Source of the DNA: RECO01 sp050485385
Lineage (GTDB): Bacteria; Pseudomonadota; Alphaproteobacteria; Geminicoccales; Geminicoccaceae
Direction of reading: 5' to 3'
Assembly (NCBI GenBank): GCA_050485385.1
Contig: JBJHBG010000040.1
Location: forward strand, 1 to 37,262
DNA: 37,262 nucleotides
Shown here piece by piece: positions 8,746 through 15,538 of the stretch (its first letter is position 1; each line of letters begins with the position of its first letter). A model generated the notes under the pieces. It did not search any database. It was not told the origin of the DNA and saw nothing but the letters and a program-made list of their open reading frames with translations. The position numbers and the translations under genes are program-made.

Positions 8746-9657
8746 CGGCCCTCCGCCAGAAGCCAGCAGGCGGCGGCGTGGGTCTCGATGCCGCGCCCGC
8801 TGGTGCCCGCGAAGTCGGGCGGCGTCTCCTTGCGGCAGCGCTCGAAGACGGAGGGGCGGCGAGGGGCGACGCGGCAGCCCGGCGGCTGGTCGGTCAGGGC
8901 CGGCGGCTGACCCTCGATGGCGTGGAGGCCGTCGACCTTCCGCTCCACCGTCGGCACCGAGCCGAGCAGGGCCTGAGTGCAGGGATGCGAGGGATGGTCG
9001 AAGACCTCGGCGGTCGGTCCCTTCTCCACCACCCGGCCGCCGTCCATCACTTCGATCCGGTGCCAGAGCTCGGCGACGATGCCGAAGTCGTGCGTGATGC
9101 ACAGGACCCCCATGCCGGTCTCGGTCTGGAGATCCTTCAGGAGCTTCAGGTCCTGGGGGTGGATGGTGACGTCGAGCGCGGTGGTCGGCTCGTCGGCGAT
9201 GATCACCTTGGGTCGGCCGGAGATGGCGATCGCTGCCACCATCCACTGCTTCATGCCGCCCGACATCTGATGCGGGAAGGTCTCCGTCCGGCTTTCCGGG
9301 GCGGCGACCTCGACCGCCCGCAACGCCGCCACGGCCCGCTCGCGCAGCAACCGTCGCGGCAAGCTCGCGCAGCGACCGCCCCGGCAAGCTCGGATCCTGG
9401 ATGCGCAAGGCCTCGATCAGCCGGTTGCCGACGGTGAACAGCGGGTTGAGCGAGGTGTGCGGGTCTTGCAGGATCATCCCCACCTCGCGGCCGCGGATGC
9501 GCCACATCTGGCTTTCGCTCCTGGTCGGCAGGTCCTCGCCGACGATACCCGGCGTCTCGCCGGCGCGGAGGTCGAATCTGACGCCGTCGGCCGCGTTCAT
9601 CGCCCCGGCCTTGGTGTCGATGCGGGTGGTGAGGTTCTGGACTTGCAGGATCGGTTC
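8742..9657 (-). pseudogene. Degraded peptide ABC transporter ATPase DppD/OppD (P-loop deleted, frameshifted)
   Basis: Two frames together give most of DppD. The 5' part (from about 9657 down to 9370) reads EPILQVQNLTTRIDT ... LRAGETPGIVGE. It then jumps directly to DLPTRSESQMWRIRGREVGMILQDP and HTSLNPLFTVGNRLIEALR, so the entire Walker A (GSGKS) and about 40 following residues are missing. Near 9338-9373 the frame shifts. The rest continues in another frame with the signature HQMSGGMKQWMVAAI, Walker B VIIADEPTTALDV, ITHDFGIVAELWHRI and the C-terminal oligopeptide-family tail to the stop at 8742. An 11-bp direct repeat spaced by 25 bp marks the shift. With no P-loop and a frameshift this is a dead gene, yet its 3' end still overlaps dppF by the usual four bases. 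Confidence 0.85.
9338..9373. repeat. 11-bp direct repeat at the dppD frameshift
   Basis: GCTCGCGCAGC occurs at 9338-9348 and again at 9363-9373, exactly 25 bp apart. Conceptually removing one 25-bp unit restores the DppD frame, giving RSLRERAVAALRAVE on the minus strand, which fits the family. The repeat is therefore the likely scar of a small duplication that inactivated the gene. Confidence 0.7.
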
Positions 9658-9666
9658 GGGGCTCAC

Positions 9667-10020
9667 GTCGGACCTGCCGCGGACGTAGCCCGCCAAGAGG
9701 CCGAGGAACGTGCCCAGCACCGCGCCCATGGAGATGGTCAGGGCGTAGCGTGCCCCGTGCAGGATGCGGCTGAGCACGCAACGGCCGAGTAGGCCGGTGC
9801 CGAGGATGAAGTCGGCGGTGCCGCCGAAGACCAGGGGCGGTTGGAACCGGTTCCTCAGATGGACCTGATAGGAGTCGTGCGGGGCGATCAACTCGGCGAA
9901 CCGCGCCGGGATCACCAGCGCGGCCAGGAGGATCACCGCGGAGAGGAGCGGATAGCGTCGCGCCCGCGCCCAGAGGCCCGGACGCTTCGGCTCAGCGGTA
10001 GCGGATGCGGGGGGCGACAT
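9667..10020 (-). pseudogene. N-terminal fragment of peptide ABC permease DppC/OppC
   Basis: Residues 1-118 match the start of DppC-type permeases. There is a cytoplasmic lead (PKRPGLWARARRYPLL), the first membrane segment (LLSAVILLAALVIPARFAELI), the periplasmic stretch LAPHD-like IAPHDSYQ ... FILGTGLLGRCVLSRILHGARYAL, and the second membrane segment ending LLAGYVRG. At that point the sequence passes in frame into the N-terminus of DppD (EPILQVQNL). About 170 residues, including the EAA loop that contacts the ATPase and four membrane segments, are absent. The gene end and the dppC-dppD boundary were lost in the same event. The start ATG at 10020 overlaps the dppB end by 29 bases. Transport function is not possible. 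Confidence 0.82.
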
Positions 10021-10372
10021 AGGTGTACAGTGCGTCCACGAGGAAGTTGAGGACGAGGTAGACCACGGCGAGCTCGAGCGTCGCCGGCAGGCGGTAGAGC
10101 GCCACCTCCATCGTCGTCTGCCCGCGCCATTTGAGCGAGGCGCCGAAGTCGCCCTGCACGGCGTTGCCGAGGAAGGTCAGGTATTGCTCGTTGAGCGGCC
10201 GATCGAGGCCCCAATGGCGGCTGAGGTCCTCGATCTGCCGCGGGCTGGCGTCGTCGGGGAGCAGCGCGTCGATCGGGCTGCCCGTCATGTGCGACAGACC
10301 GAGCACGATGATGGTGATGATCCACAGCGCAACCAAGGACTGGAGGACGCGGATCAGAACAAAACGACGCAT
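9992..10372 (-). pseudogene. Peptide ABC permease DppB/OppB with ~200-residue in-frame deletion
   Basis: The 126-codon frame begins as a normal DppB. It has membrane segment 1 (LQSLVALWIITIIVLGLSHM), the periplasmic segment with ALLPDDASPRQIEDL, WGLDRPLNEQYLTFLGNAVQGDFGASL, and the start of segment 2 (LPATLELAVVYLV). It ends as a normal DppB too, with the C-terminal motif LNFLVDALYTYVAPRIRYR. The central roughly 190-200 residues, with four membrane segments and the EAA loop, are missing at the join after about residue 104. The reading frame is intact across the join. It is the first readable gene of the dppBCDF remnant. The start ATG at 10372 is well placed before the first hydrophobic segment. 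Confidence 0.82.
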
Positions 10373-10391
10373 CGCTGCTCCCCGGAGACGG

Positions 10392-10685
10392 CTAGTTCGC
10401 CGCCTCGATCATGTGCCAGTGACCGTAGCCGTTGGAGGTCACCCCCGGATAGGTCCAGTCGGCGATGACGTTCGGATCGACCGCCATCTCGCCGTAGAGC
10501 GAGACCACCGGCATGTCGGCCTATTGCTCGTAGACATAGGTGAAGGCTTCGCGGATCAGCGCGTCGGGGGCCTCGAGGTCTCCCGTCGCGCTGATCACCA
10601 CGATCTCGACGCGCTCGAGGCCGCGGCCGGTCGCGACGCGCGGGCGGATCAGGGTATCGAGCACGCCGAGGACGACGTCGCGCAT
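10392..10685 (-). pseudogene. C-terminal remnant of an extracellular solute-binding protein (probable DppA/SBP_bac_5)
   Basis: An open stretch starting near the ATG at 10685 (MRDVVLGVLDTLIRP) leads into PDALIREAFTYVYEQ. This is interrupted by an in-frame TAG (10521-10523) and continues in the same frame as ADMPVVSLYGEMAVDP and NGYGHWHMIEAAN to a stop at 10392. The end resembles the C-terminus of peptide-type binding proteins, and the position directly before dppB is where dppA belongs. Only about 95 codons remain of more than 500. The family assignment rests on context and weak similarity. The first 30 residues are not recognised. Confidence 0.45.
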
Positions 10686-10769
10686 GGTCGGGCTCCGTGA
10701 GCGTACCCCGGCGCCAAGCCGCCGCCGGGGCAGGAGGGGCGGGCGCCAGTTGCCGTTGGCGAGGCCGAA

Positions 10770-11612
10770 GGCGAAGTCGAACAGCCCTTCGCTCCACTCG
10801 CGCTGGGCCTCGAGCTCGCGGGCGCGCGCGCGTGCCTTCTCGGCGAACGGTGCGAGGTCGGGCTTCACCACCTCGATCCCCTGCGCCTCCATGGCGGCCA
10901 GCGCGCGGGCTTCCTCGTCGTCGCGGATCTCGACGTAGTAGGCGCTGCCGTCGAGGGCCGCCTCGATCAGGACCTCCTGCAACTCCTCACCCAGGTTCTG
11001 GAAGGTCCGCTCGTTGAGCACCACCGCGGAGGGGTTGAGCAGGTGGTCGGTGTCGATCAGGCAGTCGGTCACCTCGTTGAACGACACGGCGTAGAGCCCC
11101 TCGATCGGGTTCTCCATCGCGTCGGCGATGCCCTGCTGCAAGGCCAGATAGGCCTCGCCGTAGTCGATGCGCACCGGGTTGGCGCCGACCACGTCGGCAA
11201 ACGGATCGGCTGGTCGGGCACGCGCACGCCGGCGAGACCGTCCGGGCTCTCGACTTTGCGCTTGGAGATGAGCCGGCGTGGCGAGTGCAGGCCGTGGTGC
11301 GAGATCATGCGCAGGTTGCGCTGCTCCCGCAGGTTCTCCTTCATGCTCTCGAACCGCTCCGTGTCCATGAAGCGGAGCATGTGATCCTCGTTCTGGAAGC
11401 CCCAGCCGACCGAGAGGAGCTCGAAGTCCGGGTTGAGTTCTCCTACCAGGACATGCCGCCCCACTGGAGTTGGGGACCCCGCTCTGCCCGCTCTCGGGAG
11501 TGGAGGGGACCGAGCCGAGGGCACCGCCCGGAAGCACCTCGATCTGCGAGCGGCCGTCGCTGCGCTCGGCGGCGAGTTCCGCTCGCCTTGATCGCGTTCT
11601 CGAGGTCTTGTG
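10770..11612 (-). pseudogene. Degraded TRAP transporter substrate-binding protein (DctP family)
   Basis: Three frames must be joined to read a DctP-like protein. The N-terminal part is LENAIKA, then AELAAERSDGRSQIEVLPGGALGS. The middle, in another frame, is SVGWGFQNEDHMLRFMDTE ... GLHSPRRLISKRKVESP and DGLAGVRVPDQPI. The C-terminal part, in a third frame, is GANPVRIDYGEAYLALQQGI, DAMENPIEGLYAVSF, LNERTFQNLGEELQEVL and EWSEGLFDFA. Frameshifts lie near 11200 and between about 11450 and 11510, and the signal peptide is missing. No DctQ or DctM membrane gene is present. It lies just after the short-chain dehydrogenase, so it was probably the binding protein for that enzyme's substrate, likely an organic or sugar acid. 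Confidence 0.75.
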
Positions 11613-11636
11613 TCGGCAACGGTTGCGGGAAGCCCG

Positions 11637-12419
11637 TCACAGCTCTCGTCCGGCGAGGAAGCCGCCGTCGACGTAGACGATCTGTCCGGTGACGTAATCG
11701 GACGCGCGGCTGCACAAATAAAGGGCCGTTCCCTCCAAGTCCGGCGGCAGACCCTCCCGCTTCATCGGGATGTGCACCATCACCTTGTCGACCCAGGCAC
11801 GGTCGTCGAACAGGGCCGTGTTCATCTCGGTGCGGAAATAGCCGGGGCCGATGGCGTTGACGTTGACGCCCGCCTTGGCCCACTCGACGGCCAGCGTGCG
11901 CGTCAACAAGAGTACGCCGCCCTTGCTCACCGTATAGGCGGGCCGGCGGGGCAGGCCCATGGTGCTGGTGAGCGAGCCGATGTTGAGGATCTTGCCGCCG
12001 CCCTTGGCGATCATGTGGCGGCCGAAGGCCTGGCAGGTCCAGAACGTCCCGTTGAGGTTGACGTCGAGGACGAAACGCCAGCGATCCTCGGGAAAGGTGG
12101 CGGAGTCCTCGCGGTGCTGGACGCCTGCCGCGTTCACCAGGACGTCGACGGCGCTGCCCTCGGCCGCGAGCCGGTCGGCGAGGTCGGTCACCGCCGCGCG
12201 GTCGGTGACGTCGAGGGCGATGCCCTCGGCCGCGACCCCCTCGGCGGCGAGGTCCTTGGCCGCCGCCTCGATGGTCGCCCCCTCGCGACCCGCCAACAGG
12301 ACCTTGGCGCCGGCTTGGCCGAGGGCGAGACCGATCCGCTTGCCGAGGCCGCGGCTGCCGCCGGTGACCAGGGCAACGCGGCCGGAAAGATCGAACAGGT
12401 CGTGCAGCACGTCGCGCAT
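11637..12419 (-). CDS. Short-chain dehydrogenase/reductase (gluconate 5-dehydrogenase-like)
   Basis: This classical SDR of 260 residues probably interconverts a sugar acid or polyol and its ketone with NAD(P). It shows the cofactor motif ALVTGGSRGLGKRIG near residue 17, the adenine-binding Asp in ALDVTD, the structural motif LVNAAGV, the catalytic serine in ILNIGSLTSTMG, the catalytic Tyr-Lys in PAYTVSKGG, and NAIGPGYFRTEM. The C-terminus ends VTGQIVYVDGGF. The overall pattern is closest to gluconate 5-dehydrogenase/2-deoxy-D-gluconate 3-dehydrogenase members, but substrate cannot be assigned. The ATG at 12419 lies 2 bases after the LacI stop; a TTG at 12425 would overlap it. It is co-transcribed with the LacI regulator and followed by the decayed TRAP binding protein. 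Confidence 0.92.
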   Translation of the reverse strand: MRDVLHDLFDLSGRVALVTGGSRGLGKRIGLALGQAGAKVLLAGREGATIEAAAKDLAAEGVAAEGIALDVTDRAAVTDLADRLAAEGSAVDVLVNAAGVQHREDSATFPEDRWRFVLDVNLNGTFWTCQAFGRHMIAKGGGKILNIGSLTSTMGLPRRPAYTVSKGGVLLLTRTLAVEWAKAGVNVNAIGPGYFRTEMNTALFDDRAWVDKVMVHIPMKREGLPPDLEGTALYLCSRASDYVTGQIVYVDGGFLAGREL

Positions 12420-12421
12420 GG

Positions 12422-13486
12422 TCAATCCCGCATTCCATGATGGCCGATCGCTCCGGTCGACTGCCGTCGAACCACCTCCGGAGCGAAGATCGTCTCGTTC
12501 GGTGGCGCCTCGTCTCCCTCCAGCCGAGAGAGTAGGATGGTCACCGCTGCCGCCGCCATCGCCTCTGTCGGCTGGCGCACCGTGGTCAGCGCCGGGGTCA
12601 GCAGGCGGCCGAGGAGAATGTCGTCGATGCCGACGACGGAGACGTCCTCCGGGACCGAGTGGTCCAGTTCGCCGAGGCCGCGCATGAGCCCGATCGCGGT
12701 CATGTCGTTGAGGGCGAGCACGGCGGTTGGCCGCGGTCGCAGCTCGACGAGACGACGTGCGGTGGCCCGCCCCAACTCCAAGAGGTCCGTATCGGCGAAG
12801 GTCACGTCCCGACGGGGCGCCTCGCCGACGAGGACCGGGGGGGGCGGCAGGCCGTGACGGGCGGCCGCCGCGAGAAAGCCATCGCGACGATGGACGCGGC
12901 TGCGCGCGTCGCCGGGTGCGGTGACGTGGGCCAGATGACGATGGCCGAGGTCGACGAGATGGTCCACGGCCGCCGCCGCGGCGCCGGCGTTGTCGAGCGA
13001 CACCACGTCGACCAGCGCGTTGCCCACGTCCTCCTGGCGGACGTCAACGGCAACGACGTGGGCGCGGCGTTCCCGTGCGAGCAACCAGGTCAGCGAGTCG
13101 TCGAGCGCCGATGCGGTGACGAGTCCGCGCACGCCGAACGAGGCCAGCCGGTCGAGGGCGTCGCGCTCCACCGCACTCTCGCGCAGCGTGTTGCAGAGGA
13201 GCATGCCCCAGCCCCGCAGGCGGGCCGCCCGTTCGATGGCGACGGCAAGCTCGGCGAAGAACGGGTTGCTGACGGTCGGCACCAGCAGGCCGATCATCGG
13301 CGTGCGCCCGGTCTTGAGCTGGCGGGCCACACCGTTCGGCCGGTAGTCGAGAGCAGCGATGGCGGCAGCGATCCGCTCGGCCGCAGCGGCACCGACACGG
13401 CCGGCCCGGTCGTTCAGATAGTTCGACACCGTCGCCGCGGACACGCCGGCGGCGCGGGCGACTTCCTGGATCGTGCCGCCGGACAC
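12422..13486 (-). CDS. LacI-family transcriptional regulator
   Basis: The 354-residue repressor starts with a LacI helix-turn-helix (TIQEVARAAGVSAATVSNYLN, 5-25) and the hinge helix region ALDYRPNGVARQLKTGRT. The periplasmic-binding-like ligand domain follows, with IGLLVPTVSNPFFAEL, the segment HLVDLGHRHLAHVTAP, and PTAVLALNDMTAIGLMRGL, VPEDVSVVGIDDI and LTTVRQPTEAM. All parts are present and length is normal. The start is GTG (13484-13486) with AGGGGG about 10 bases upstream. It leads the accessory operon and precedes the dehydrogenase by 2 bases. A candidate operator and promoter sit just upstream, suggesting autoregulation. The inducer is probably a sugar or sugar acid used by the downstream dehydrogenase. 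Confidence 0.94.
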   Translation of the reverse strand: MSGGTIQEVARAAGVSAATVSNYLNDRAGRVGAAAAERIAAAIAALDYRPNGVARQLKTGRTPMIGLLVPTVSNPFFAELAVAIERAARLRGWGMLLCNTLRESAVERDALDRLASFGVRGLVTASALDDSLTWLLARERRAHVVAVDVRQEDVGNALVDVVSLDNAGAAAAAVDHLVDLGHRHLAHVTAPGDARSRVHRRDGFLAAAARHGLPPPPVLVGEAPRRDVTFADTDLLELGRATARRLVELRPRPTAVLALNDMTAIGLMRGLGELDHSVPEDVSVVGIDDILLGRLLTPALTTVRQPTEAMAAAAVTILLSRLEGDEAPPNETIFAPEVVRRQSTGAIGHHGMRD

Positions 13487-13532
13487 GTCGCCGGGCCCCC
13501 TGCCATGGGCGCGCGCGCCTCCGCGCGCCTTG

Positions 13533-13548
13533 CGTTTATCGATTTACG
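13533..13548 (-). promoter_or_regulatory. Candidate LacI-type operator upstream of the lacI-family gene
   Basis: The sequence CGTTTATCGATTTACG is an imperfect palindrome with 12 of 16 paired positions and a central CG, the usual design of LacI-family sites. It starts about 47 bases before the GTG and is an AT-rich island in an otherwise GC-dominated spacer. No second copy was found near the other genes of the block. Confidence 0.45.
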
Positions 13549-13561
13549 TAGGCTCTAGCAA
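13533..13561 (-). promoter_or_regulatory. Possible promoter of the lacI-family/SDR operon
   Basis: Read on the minus strand, TTGCTA (13561-13556) and TAAACG (13538-13533) are separated by 17 bases. The candidate operator covers the -10 side, which would allow simple autorepression. The -10 match is modest. Confidence 0.35.
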
Positions 13562-13616
13562 GCAGGGGTCGTCGGGGCTGTCAACGACGGCGCATCCGCC
13601 GGAAGTTCGCCGCCGC

Positions 13617-14237
13617 TCAGGGCTTCTTCCCGCCGACCTTGTTCTCGGTGCCTTGGAGGAGACGGCGGACGTTGCCGGCGTGCTTGACCAGGATCACCAG
13701 CGCGATCAGGGCGAGGAGTTCTTGGTATTGATGATGGCCGAGGCCGTAGGCGGCGAGCGGGGCAGCGGCGGCGGCGGTAAGCGAGCCGAGCGAGACGTAG
13801 CGGGTGAGGGCGACCACGGCGGCGAAGGTGGTGAGCGCCACGAGCGCCACGACCGGCACCAGGGCGAAGAGGACGCCCGCGGCCGTGGCCACGCCCTTGC
13901 CGCCCTTGAAGCGGAGATAGATCGGCCAGCAATGGCCGACGACGGTGGCCAGCGCCACCACCTTCGCCATGTCCGGGCCGAACCCGGCGAAGGCGAGGCC
14001 CGCCGGCAGCCCGCCCTTGAGCGCGTCGAGGAGAAGGACGGCGGCGGCGAGACCCTTCCGGCCGGTGCGCAGCACGTTGGTCGCGCCGATGTTGCCCGAG
14101 CCGATCCGGCGGATGTCGCCCTCGCCGGCGAGCCGGGTGAGGACCAGGCCGAACGGAATGGCCCCGATCAGGTAGCCGAGGAGGCCGCCCGCCGCGAGCG
14201 GCCACCAGAAGGCGGGTCCACCCATCGGATCGATCAT
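13617..14237 (-). CDS. plsY: Acyl-phosphate glycerol-3-phosphate acyltransferase PlsY
   Basis: PlsY transfers acyl chains from acyl-phosphate to glycerol-3-phosphate at the inner membrane, the first committed step of phospholipid synthesis. The 206-residue protein has several hydrophobic segments and the three conserved cytoplasmic motifs: GSGNIGATNVLRTG (46-59), the phosphate-binding LRFKGGKGVATAAG (108-121) and HAGNVRRLLQGTENKVG near the C-terminus. Length is standard. The ATG at 14237 overlaps the pyrC' stop as ATGA, so translation is coupled. In many alphaproteobacteria the next gene is dprA; here the LacI-led accessory block intervenes. Confidence 0.96.
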   Translation of the reverse strand: MIDPMGGPAFWWPLAAGGLLGYLIGAIPFGLVLTRLAGEGDIRRIGSGNIGATNVLRTGRKGLAAAVLLLDALKGGLPAGLAFAGFGPDMAKVVALATVVGHCWPIYLRFKGGKGVATAAGVLFALVPVVALVALTTFAAVVALTRYVSLGSLTAAAAAPLAAYGLGHHQYQELLALIALVILVKHAGNVRRLLQGTENKVGGKKP

Positions 14238-15538
14238 CGCCGATCCCCGAGCGCGAACACCTGCCGCCCGTCGACGAAGGTGCGGAGCACCCGGCCCTGC
14301 ACGAGCCGGCCTTCGAAGGGCGTGTTCTTGGCGAGGCTGAAGAGGTCGCCCTCGCGGATCTTCCAGGGTGCCTCCGGATCGAACAGCACGAGGTCGCCGG
14401 GAGCGCCCGCCCGGAGCCGACCCGCATCGAGGCCGAGGATGGCGGCCGGTCCCGCCGTCAGGCGGTGCAGGAGGGTGAGCAGCGGCAAGGTACCCTCGTG
14501 GACGAGGCGCAGGCAGACCGGCAGCATGGTCTGCACGCCGATGGCGCCGAAGGCGGCTTGGGCGAAGGGCAGGCGCTTGCTGTCCTGGTCCTGCGGCCGG
14601 TGGTCGGAGGCGATGGCGTCGATCGTGCCGTCGAGCACGCCCGCCACCAGCGCTTCGCGGTCGACCTCGGTGCGCAGCGGTGGGCGCACCTTGGCGAAGG
14701 TGCGGTAGCCTTCGACCTCCAACTCGTTGAGGGTCAGGTGGTGCGGGCTGACGTCGCAGGTGACGCGCAGCCCCTTGGCCTTGGCGGCGCGGATGGCGGC
14801 CACCGCAGCGGCGGTCGAGAGCTGACTAGCGTGGTAGCGCGCCCCGGTCAGTTCGACGAGGTGGAGGTCGCGTTCGAGCATGATCAACTCGGCCGCGTGC
14901 GGGATGCCGGCGAGGCCCAGCCGCGTCGCGATGGGGCCCTCGTTCATCACGCCCGAAGGGGCGAGCGTACGGTCCTCCGGCCGCTGCACCACCAGGGCGT
15001 CGAACGGGCCGGCATAGGCCAGCGCCCGGCGCAAGACGCGGCTCTCGGCGATCGGGCGCATCACGTCGGTGAAGCCGACCGCGCCCGCCTCGAGCAGCAG
15101 GCCGATCTCGGCCAGTTGCTGGCCGGCGAAGCCGCGGGTAACGGCGGCATAGGGATGGACCTTGACGCCGCGGGTGCGTCTCGAGCGGCGTGCCACGTAT
15201 TCGACCATGGCCGGGTCGTCGACCACGGGATCGGTGTCCGGCAGAAGGGCTATCGAGGTCACGCCGCCGGCCACGGCCGCGCGCGAGCCGCTGTCGAAGG
15301 TCTCCTTCTCCTCCTCGCCCGGCTCGCCGAAATGCACCGCCATGTCGACGAGGCCGGGGGCGAGGCAATGGCCCTCGGCGTCGATCACGGTGGCGCCCGG
15401 CGGCGCCGTGTCGGCGGCAACCTCGATGCCGAGGGCCGTGATGCGACCGTCCTCGATGCGCACGCCGCCAAAAGCGTCCAGGTCGCTCGCCGGGTCGAGC
15501 AGGCGCGCGCCGACGATCAGGGTGACGTAGCGGCTCAT
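14234..15538 (-). CDS. pyrC': Dihydroorotase-like PyrC' lacking metal ligands (probable inactive ATCase partner)
   Basis: The 434-residue amidohydrolase-fold protein aligns over its whole length with class I dihydroorotases. Landmarks are IDAEGHCLAPGLVDMAVHFGEPG (segments at 52-74), GVKVHPYAAVTRGF, GAVGFTDV, VVQRPEDR, GVMNEGPIA, YHASQLST and the C-terminal SDHRPQDQDSKRLPFAQAAFG. The zinc site is incomplete. The HxH pair reads Ala67-x-His69, the histidine before PEDR is Gln185, and the histidine of the HxST motif is Gln239; Asp158 and Asp312 remain. Such proteins (PyrC'/PyrX) are known from pyrBC' operons, where they are needed to assemble aspartate transcarbamoylase but do not catalyse. The ATG at 15538 overlaps the pyrB stop (ATGA). 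A catalytic dihydroorotase should lie elsewhere. Confidence 0.9.
   Translation of the reverse strand: MSRYVTLIVGARLLDPASDLDAFGGVRIEDGRITALGIEVAADTAPPGATVIDAEGHCLAPGLVDMAVHFGEPGEEEKETFDSGSRAAVAGGVTSIALLPDTDPVVDDPAMVEYVARRSRRTRGVKVHPYAAVTRGFAGQQLAEIGLLLEAGAVGFTDVMRPIAESRVLRRALAYAGPFDALVVQRPEDRTLAPSGVMNEGPIATRLGLAGIPHAAELIMLERDLHLVELTGARYHASQLSTAAAVAAIRAAKAKGLRVTCDVSPHHLTLNELEVEGYRTFAKVRPPLRTEVDREALVAGVLDGTIDAIASDHRPQDQDSKRLPFAQAAFGAIGVQTMLPVCLRLVHEGTLPLLTLLHRLTAGPAAILGLDAGRLRAGAPGDLVLFDPEAPWKIREGDLFSLAKNTPFEGRLVQGRVLRTFVDGRQVFALGDRR

Noticed and set aside
7606..10020. A single 804-residue protein reading through permease, ATPase and DeoR parts
   Set aside because: The middle of this frame (about 9370-8750) is an Arg/Pro-rich out-of-frame reading of DppD, whose real C-terminal half is in another frame. 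It is a chain of remnants, not a multidomain protein.
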